Shown here: one piece after another, positions 54,722 to 59,589 of the stretch
Layout of the letters: the number at the start of each line of letters is the position of its first letter
Position numbering within the stretch: position 1 is the stretch's first letter
Source: Henriciella sp.
Lineage (GTDB): Bacteria > Pseudomonadota > Alphaproteobacteria > Caulobacterales > Hyphomonadaceae
NCBI GenBank assembly: GCA_029238175.1
Contig: JAQWGO010000180.1
Coordinates: forward strand, 1-59,589
Direction: 5' to 3'
Length of the DNA: 59,589 nucleotides
Made by a program: the position numbers and the translations under genes
Notes under the pieces: model-generated
Told to the model about the DNA's origin: nothing
The model's database searches: none
The model's input: only the letters and a program-made list of their open reading frames with translations

Positions 54722-55437
54722 GCGCCGTGACACCGCATCCACATTTCAGCGTCTTTCAACGCTTGTGGATCACCGACATGGAGCCAAAAATCATCAAGTA
54801 ATACGCCTTTGATCCGGCCCTTGGGGATGAGTTGGTTCCATATCCGGTTGGCGGAAAAAGGCTCAACCGGTTCATTGTCATAGAGGTGCGGCTTCATGAG
54901 ACGCACACCCGCATAGGCCCAAGGGGCGGTTTCGGCGTCGCCTCTACGGGTGAGTGTGCCTGTCGCACCATCGCGGAAGAAATCACCCGCGCCGGGGAAG
55001 CCGAGGCAGCGTTTGGTGTCAGCCAGAAGTAGGATTTCATCCATTCCGTAGGGATCGAAATTGCCGCTTAAACTTTTAAGCGGTTCGGCGCCGCCATGTC
55101 CCCAAAATGCGTCTGTATTGACGACGAAGATCGGATCATCGCCGAGCAGAGGGCGAGCCTTGGCAAGGCCGCCACCTGTTTCAAGAACCTGTTCCCGTTC
55201 ATCAGAGATAATGATCTCAAGGTCAGTGCGGGCTTTGACATGTGCTTCGACCAAGTCTGCGCACCAGTGAACATTGACCACAGCGCGTTTGACGCCTGCT
55301 GCGACGAGATTGTCCAGCAAGTGATCAATCAGGGCTTTGCCGCCAACTTTCAAAAGTGGCTTTGCCGTTTTGTCTGTCAGAGGACGCATTCGGGTTCCAA
55401 GACCAGCGGCGAGGACCATTGCGGTATGGGGCGTCAT
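54718..55437 (-). CDS. murU: Nucleotidyltransferase, MurU-like (MurNAc-1-P uridylyltransferase)
   Basis: A 239-residue enzyme of the nucleotidyltransferase fold. MVLAAGLGTRMRPLTDKTAKPLLKVGG is the nucleotide-binding signature, and VVNTDAFWGHGG holds the metal Asp. With the adjacent AmgK-like kinase it should turn MurNAc-1-P into UDP-MurNAc in cell-wall recycling, bypassing MurA and giving intrinsic fosfomycin tolerance in Caulobacter and Pseudomonas. The start overlaps amgK and the stop overlaps addB, each by 4 bp. Confidence 0.83.
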   Translation of the reverse strand: MTPHTAMVLAAGLGTRMRPLTDKTAKPLLKVGGKALIDHLLDNLVAAGVKRAVVNVHWCADLVEAHVKARTDLEIIISDEREQVLETGGGLAKARPLLGDDPIFVVNTDAFWGHGGAEPLKSLSGNFDPYGMDEILLLADTKRCLGFPGAGDFFRDGATGTLTRRGDAETAPWAYAGVRLMKPHLYDNEPVEPFSANRIWNQLIPKGRIKGVLLDDFWLHVGDPQALKDAEMWMRCHGA

Positions 55438-56522
55438 GGTTGAACCTCGAAGATGAAGGGCGCTGTATCGCGCACGAAAGCAGCCATCTCTGCGGCGGCA
55501 GGATGAGCCAAGTTACGGGCGAGCATAAGTTGTTGGCGCGGCATGAAATCATTGTAGCGGGGCTTGCCGTCACGCGTGACGAGACGCGCAAATATGCCTG
55601 TGATCCGCAAAGCGTTTAGCGTACCAATAATTGCCAGGCGTTCTAGAAAAGTAGCTTCGTCTTTCCCGCTCGCGTCAAGGTAGGTTCGAATAGCGGCTTG
55701 AGCGGCATCGTCAGAAACGTGTCGGCGTGCATCTTGCGTCAGCATTGCCATATCCCAAGCATCCCAGCCGAGCACTGCGTCTTGGAAGTCCAACAACCCA
55801 ATCCGGCCATCGGGCAAATAGAGCAGGTTTTCGGCGTGATAGTCGCGTAGTGTAAACTCGCGCGGGAAGGCCTCTGCTTGGTTGATGAGGCCGTCACGCA
55901 CCTTTTCCCATCGCGCGCGATCCCGATCGGTCATGCGGGCACGATCATCATAGATGTGTAACCAGTCGGCATAGAGGTCTGCATTCGCGCGCAAGGCGAC
56001 GGAATCGAATTGCAGAATGGGCCAATTGAGATCAGCCAGCGCGATTGATGTTGGTGAAGAAGTGCTATGAAGCTGGGCCAATGTCATCGCAGCTTGGCGA
56101 TAGAGCGTCTGTTCATCGGCTGCGCCGCGTTCAATGAGCCGCGCAAACTCCCGGCCTTCGCCAAAGTCTTCTATTAGCGCGAAGCCTTGCTCGACCTGAA
56201 AGGCATGCACTTGCGGCGGGGTTAGGCCCATGCTTTCCAAATGGTGCGCGACGAGCACAAAAGCATCAACACGGCTGGCGGCAAGCCGGGTTTGCGCGTT
56301 CCATCCTGCGGCATGGCGCTCGGCCTCTGTCATACTCGGTGTGCAAATCGTACTTTCGATCGGCGGGGCGTCCATTAGGAGGGCGGTTTCGTGACCTCTG
56401 CGGAGCCGCGCGTAGCGACGGGTTGAGGCATCCTGACCCAGCCAGTTTACCACAGCATCGCCCCAACCTGCGTCAGTTAGGAATTGCTTGATTTGCGAAT
56501 CGCGAACTATCTCAGAACCCAT
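55434..56522 (-). CDS. amgK: Phosphotransferase, AmgK-like (MurNAc/GlcNAc anomeric kinase)
   Basis: A 362-residue APH-fold kinase. RDYHAENLLYLPDGRIGLLDFQDAVLGWDAWDMAML has the catalytic Asp and the DFQ metal site. Paired by overlap with a MurU-like gene, it fits AmgK, which phosphorylates MurNAc at C1. In many relatives tsaE precedes it; no such gene is upstream here. The start at 56522 follows a weak ribosome binding site, and the PLP enzyme gene ends 51 bp upstream. Confidence 0.83.
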   Translation of the reverse strand: MGSEIVRDSQIKQFLTDAGWGDAVVNWLGQDASTRRYARLRRGHETALLMDAPPIESTICTPSMTEAERHAAGWNAQTRLAASRVDAFVLVAHHLESMGLTPPQVHAFQVEQGFALIEDFGEGREFARLIERGAADEQTLYRQAAMTLAQLHSTSSPTSIALADLNWPILQFDSVALRANADLYADWLHIYDDRARMTDRDRARWEKVRDGLINQAEAFPREFTLRDYHAENLLYLPDGRIGLLDFQDAVLGWDAWDMAMLTQDARRHVSDDAAQAAIRTYLDASGKDEATFLERLAIIGTLNALRITGIFARLVTRDGKPRYNDFMPRQQLMLARNLAHPAAAEMAAFVRDTAPFIFEVQP

Positions 56523-56573
56523 TGGGAATGTGTGCCAGTGTTTGAGATAGTGTTCCAGAGCTGGAATGTGGGA

Positions 56574-57644
56574 TCAGAGGCTTTTTAGCGTGGCTTCAAT
56601 CGCCTCGACTAAAGCATCTTGCGGTTCGCATCCCACAGATAGGCGTACATAGCCGCCGGGTACATCATCGCCCCAGCGGGCGCGGCGTTCGGCGCTTGTG
56701 TGAATGCCGCCAAAGCTAGTTGAGGCGAAGATGGCTGGGCAATCCTCAATGAAATGATCTGCGATTTGGCTATTCTCAAAGGTCAGGCCCATCACAAAGC
56801 CGATATTTGGATATTTTATCAGCTGCAGTTTTGAGGCACCGATCTGTGCGGCGAGACGGTGGTACAATGTCCGCGCATTGCTGCACATGCGTTCCAACCG
56901 AAGCTCAAGCGTCATCAGGCCGCGGTGAACCAAGAAGGCTTCCCAAGGCCCAGCAACCGATCCGCAAAGCTTGCGCCAGCGTACGGCTTTCGCAAATAGG
57001 GCGTCATCTCGGGTGGCGATATGGCCGAAGAGCACATCTGAATGCCCGGCCATAGCTTTAGTATCGGAGGCGACAACCATATCGGCGCCAAGGTCCAATG
57101 GCCGCTGTAGCAGCGGCGTTAGCGTTGTATTGTCGACGACCAGTTTTGTCTCTGTACCTTTAAGTTTGGCAGCAACAGCAGCGATGTCGCAGAGATCAAG
57201 GCCCGGATTAGACGGTGTTTCAAGCCAGACAACATTATATGCGGAGAGGTCAGCGGTTTCGAAATCTGTCGTCTTCAGTAGGTCTACGGTGAGGCCCAAG
57301 CCGGTTAGCGCTTCATCAAGCAGGGCGCGGGTAACGAAATAGCCATCCGACGGCACCACGATGCGGTCACCGGGCTTGCAAGTCGCCATGATGCCCGCGG
57401 TAATCGCAGCCATTCCGGTTGGAAAAGCGATGGTTTTTGCGTCTTCAATAGCATTCAGTGCATTCTCGGTTGCGACAACAGTTGGGTTGATATCGCGGCC
57501 ATAAACGTATGGTGTATCAGGCTCACCCGGGAGTAAATATTTTGCCGTTGTGACAATTGGCGGACTGATCGGGTCACCTTTGTTTAGGCCATTTGTTTGG
57601 GAATGAAGCATCGCCATGATGCGTTTTTCTGTATCACTCGTCAT
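56574..57644 (-). CDS. Cys/Met metabolism PLP-dependent enzyme (cystathionine beta-lyase type)
   Basis: About 356 residues. VASDTKAMAGHSDVLFG holds the PLP lysine, LETPSNPGLDLCDI the cofactor Asp region, YVYGRDINPT the substrate Arg/Tyr loop and FPTGMAAITAG the phosphate-binding loop. These place it in the trans-sulfuration family; beta-lyase, gamma-synthase or gamma-lyase are all possible. ATG 57644 or GTG 57662 can be the start; I take the ATG with low certainty. No clear operon partner. Confidence 0.85.
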   Translation of the reverse strand: MTSDTEKRIMAMLHSQTNGLNKGDPISPPIVTTAKYLLPGEPDTPYVYGRDINPTVVATENALNAIEDAKTIAFPTGMAAITAGIMATCKPGDRIVVPSDGYFVTRALLDEALTGLGLTVDLLKTTDFETADLSAYNVVWLETPSNPGLDLCDIAAVAAKLKGTETKLVVDNTTLTPLLQRPLDLGADMVVASDTKAMAGHSDVLFGHIATRDDALFAKAVRWRKLCGSVAGPWEAFLVHRGLMTLELRLERMCSNARTLYHRLAAQIGASKLQLIKYPNIGFVMGLTFENSQIADHFIEDCPAIFASTSFGGIHTSAERRARWGDDVPGGYVRLSVGCEPQDALVEAIEATLKSL

Positions 57645-57718
57645 GCAGGGCTTGTGGCACACCTAAGCGCCTGCGAAAAGTGGTTTGAACGTGTCGCAGC
57701 TTCGCGACTTGCAAAAAG

Positions 57719-57734
57719 ATGACGCATGCGTCAT
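57719..57734. promoter_or_regulatory. 16-bp perfect palindrome in the ferredoxin-operon promoter
   Basis: ATGACGCATGCGTCAT is fully symmetric. It lies between a TTGCAA (57709-57714) and a TATATT-like box at 57734-57739, in a 19-bp spacer, and about 32 bp before the TTG start. It is probably the operator of an unknown regulator. Confidence 0.6.
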
Positions 57735-57765
57735 ATATTTTTCTAACTGTAGGAGGGTCAGGCCT

Positions 57766-59004
57766 TTGGACCTGTCTGATGCAAAAAATATTGTGATTGT
57801 TGGCGGCGGTCAGGCCGCAGCGCAGGCCTGTGCGTCTTTGCGCTTGTTTGGCTATGAAGGTTCAATCACCCTAGTCGGTGAAGAAGCGGCCCTGCCTTAT
57901 CAACGGCCGCCTTTATCCAAAGCATATATGAAGGGCGAAATGGCCGAAGAACGGCTCTATTTCAAACCAGAAAATTGGTATCAGGATCAGAATATCGATG
58001 TCATCCTGTCGATGCGTGCCACCAAGATTGACCGGGTAAAACGCATTGTTGAGATCGAGCATGGCGGCGAACTGCCTTATGATGCCGTGATTATTGCAAC
58101 CGGATCCCGCCCGAGAGCTTTGCCGGTAAAGGGCGCGGACTTGGACGGCGTGTTTGACTTGCGAGACCTGTCAGATGTGGAGCGTATTCGCCCACGCATG
58201 ATGGCGGGTCAAAAACTGGTTATCGTTGGCGCGGGATATATCGGCCTAGAAGCGGCGGCCGTTGCGCGGCAAATGGGCCTTGAGGTGACTGTGCTTGAAA
58301 TGGCCGACCGGGTACTGGCCCGTGTCACTAGCCCAGTGATGAGCGCGTTCTTTGAAACCGAACATCGCAGCCAAGGCGTTGAGATTATGACGGGCGCGCG
58401 GTTAGCGTCTCTAAAGGGCGAGGGCGCTGTTGCTGCTACTGTGCTTGCGGACGGGACAGAGATTGCCGCCGATATCGTTCTGGTCGGGATCGGGATCCTG
58501 CCGAATGTAGAATTGGCTGAAGAGGCAGGCATTGCCTGTTCAAACGGTATTCTAGTTGATCAGGATGCCAGAACGAATGATCCGCGCGTGTTTGCGGCTG
58601 GCGACTGCGCCAAGCGCCCACTTGTCCATTATGGGCGGCAGGGGCGATTAGAGAGCGTACACAATGCGATTGAGCAGGGTAAACTGGCGGCTGCAGCGAT
58701 CATGGGCAAGAAGCGCCCAGTTGAGGATTGCCCGTGGTTCTGGTCTGATCAGTACGATCTAAAGCTGCAGATCGCCGGATTGAGCACCGATTATGACGAA
58801 ATCGTTGTGCGCGGTGATCCAGAGAGCCGCAAGTTTGCCGCCTTCTATTTGCGGAATGGTAAGCTGATCGCGGTAGATGCTGTGAATAGCCCGCCGGAAT
58901 TTCTGGCGTCCAAGAAACTTATTATCGCAGGGGCATCGCTTGCACCCGCGACTTTACGCGATACATCCCTATCCATGAAAGAGATTGCGGCCGCAGCCGC
59001 TTGA
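57766..59004 (+). CDS. Ferredoxin reductase, FAD-dependent (rhodocoxin reductase-like)
   Basis: 412 residues. [14 protein letters not shown] binds [16 protein letters not shown] and [22 protein letters not shown] the NAD(P)H side, and AGDCAKRP closes the FAD site. It passes electrons from NAD(P)H to the following ferredoxin. The TTG start at 57766 is chosen because AGGAGGG lies 9 bp upstream (57751) and the N-terminus then begins one turn before the first FAD strand; the longer frame from 57685 includes the promoter and palindrome. The stop is 14 bp before the ferredoxin ATG. Confidence 0.9.
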   Translation: MDLSDAKNIVIVGGGQAAAQACASLRLFGYEGSITLVGEEAALPYQRPPLSKAYMKGEMAEERLYFKPENWYQDQNIDVILSMRATKIDRVKRIVEIEHGGELPYDAVIIATGSRPRALPVKGADLDGVFDLRDLSDVERIRPRMMAGQKLVIVGAGYIGLEAAAVARQMGLEVTVLEMADRVLARVTSPVMSAFFETEHRSQGVEIMTGARLASLKGEGAVAATVLADGTEIAADIVLVGIGILPNVELAEEAGIACSNGILVDQDARTNDPRVFAAGDCAKRPLVHYGRQGRLESVHNAIEQGKLAAAAIMGKKRPVEDCPWFWSDQYDLKLQIAGLSTDYDEIVVRGDPESRKFAAFYLRNGKLIAVDAVNSPPEFLASKKLIIAGASLAPATLRDTSLSMKEIAAAAA

Positions 59005-59018
59005 GGAGACTACCAACT

Positions 59019-59339
59019 ATGGCAACCCTTATTTTTGTCGATCACGAAGGCAACGAACGCTCAGTAGAAGCCAGCAAAGGCGAGAGCGTTATGGAAGCAG
59101 CGATCAAAAATTCGATCCCCGGGATTGATGCTGATTGCGGCGGCGCCTGCGCTTGCGCGACTTGCCACGTCTATATCGATCCAGCCTTTATGGAGACGGT
59201 CGGTAAGCCAGAAGACATGGAGCAATCTATGCTGGATTTCGCTGAGAACGTGACCGAGAATTCACGTCTATCATGCCAGATCACGGTTTCAGACGAGCTG
59301 AATGGTTTGAAAGTGACAACGCCGGAAAGCCAGCACTAG
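59019..59339 (+). CDS. [2Fe-2S] ferredoxin, adrenodoxin type
   Basis: A 106-residue ferredoxin whose cluster ligands are Cys40, Cys46, Cys49 and Cys86 (CGGACACATC, then SC). This C-x5-C-x2-C-xn-C spacing fits the adrenodoxin/ISC ferredoxin subgroup. It should accept electrons from the reductase just upstream and serve a monooxygenase, cytochrome P450 or Fe-S assembly; no such partner is in the window. ATG follows GAGGAG. A terminator follows. Confidence 0.96.
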   Translation: MATLIFVDHEGNERSVEASKGESVMEAAIKNSIPGIDADCGGACACATCHVYIDPAFMETVGKPEDMEQSMLDFAENVTENSRLSCQITVSDELNGLKVTTPESQH

Positions 59340-59396
59340 GCTTTCGGTAAGTCAGGCCTCCGTCGTTCTTATCGGCGGGGTTAAAAGCAATAATTG

Positions 59397-59428
59397 AGCC
59401 CGTACCGAAAGGTGCGGGCTTTCTTTTT
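59397..59428 (+). terminator. Rho-independent terminator of the ferredoxin operon
   Basis: AGCCCGTACC (59397-59406) pairs with GGTGCGGGCT (59411-59420) with one G-T pair, loop GAAA, then TTCTTTTT. It is 58 bp after the ferredoxin stop. Confidence 0.93.
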
Positions 59429-59505
59429 GAGGGGTGTTTGAAGTCCACGCAGTGAAGTCGTCGGCGCTTGCAAAGGCCCGATTTGGCGCGAACTCGCGGC
59501 TACTG

Positions 59506-59589
59506 TCAGAAACTGACAGGAGCGATTTCGTAGAGGGGCGTTTCAGGTAAGGCGCGTTGACGGCGATACGTTGCGCGCCCGCCAGAGAA
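59506..59589 (-). CDS. Possible C-terminal end of a minus-strand gene
   Basis: A minus-strand frame enters from the right edge and reads RATYRRQRALPETPLYEIA before a stop at 59506. Composition looks coding, but 27 residues are too few to name a family. An inverted repeat CTGTCAG/CTGACAG (59503-59519) overlaps the stop and may be part of a terminator without a T run. Confidence 0.25.
   Translation of the reverse strand, partial: FSGGRATYRRQRALPETPLYEIAPVSF

Noticed and set aside
59358-59589. Longer minus-strand frame through the ferredoxin terminator
   Set aside because: It would read through a strong terminator and shows no coding character beyond the right-edge frame already noted.
1-59589. 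tRNA, rRNA, insertion sequence, phage or integrase genes
   Set aside because: None was recognised by eye; a tRNAscan and Rfam run would be needed for certainty.

Overview
The window reads as ordinary chromosome of an alphaproteobacterium, most likely a marine Hyphomonadaceae/Maricaulales- or Parvularculaceae-type organism; the family is inferred and the class is more secure. Support for the class: an accD-folC block preceded by trp genes, an AddAB pair of the alphaproteobacterial type (AddB without Fe-S cysteines), amgK-murU next to addB, an RpoE/ChrR sigma/anti-sigma pair, DUF2794, an IalB-like periplasmic protein, zinc-less L31, and many S9 peptidase/DUF2807-type accessory genes. I see no rRNA, tRNA, CRISPR array, phage or insertion sequence.

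Layout. 1-7.9 kb: truncated voltage-gated ion channel, VOC protein and NTF2-like lipoprotein, Na+/Ca2+ antiporter with queF, a large permease with regulatory tail, a secreted protein, a DUF2270 membrane protein and a zinc alcohol dehydrogenase. 8-13.2 kb: rpmE, a serine hydrolase/MarR pair with a striking 26-bp operator-like palindrome, two repeat-built DUF2807-like secreted proteins, and a LysR/DUF1330 divergent pair. 13.2-19.2 kb: PPK2, rpsD, SDR, DMT transporter, S9 peptidase. 19.4-27 kb: a plus-strand run cysS, histidine phosphatase, exoD, Fe-S scaffold, yidD, thrS, O-antigen ligase-like polymerase, GT2. 27-31.4 kb: a translationally coupled minus-strand gldA-gldF-gldG-DUF4340 ABC exporter operon. 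31.8-34.2 kb: DUF2794, chrR-rpoE and an IalB-like protein.

34.2-41.1 kb is the most unusual stretch: three consecutive exported proteins (two DUF11-type secreted proteins and a 1,500+ residue protein with DUF11, SdrD-like and outer-membrane beta-barrel parts). All three are broken: three in-frame TAA stops, a frameshift at a C run, and a frame-changing junction near the C-terminus of the barrel. No other gene in the window has such damage. This looks like a surface or secretion system that was recently inactivated in this strain, or a locus with a local assembly problem.

41.2-59.3 kb is housekeeping: trpF-trpB-(lipoprotein)-cutA-trpA-accD-folC on the plus strand, facing a minus-strand block (SDR, trxA, addA, addB, murU, amgK, a Cys/Met-type PLP enzyme), then a ferredoxin reductase/[2Fe-2S] ferredoxin pair behind a perfect 16-bp palindrome and closed by a strong terminator. 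Gene starts given below are adjusted from the longest reading frame where an internal start with a ribosome binding site, signal peptide or family N-terminus fits better.
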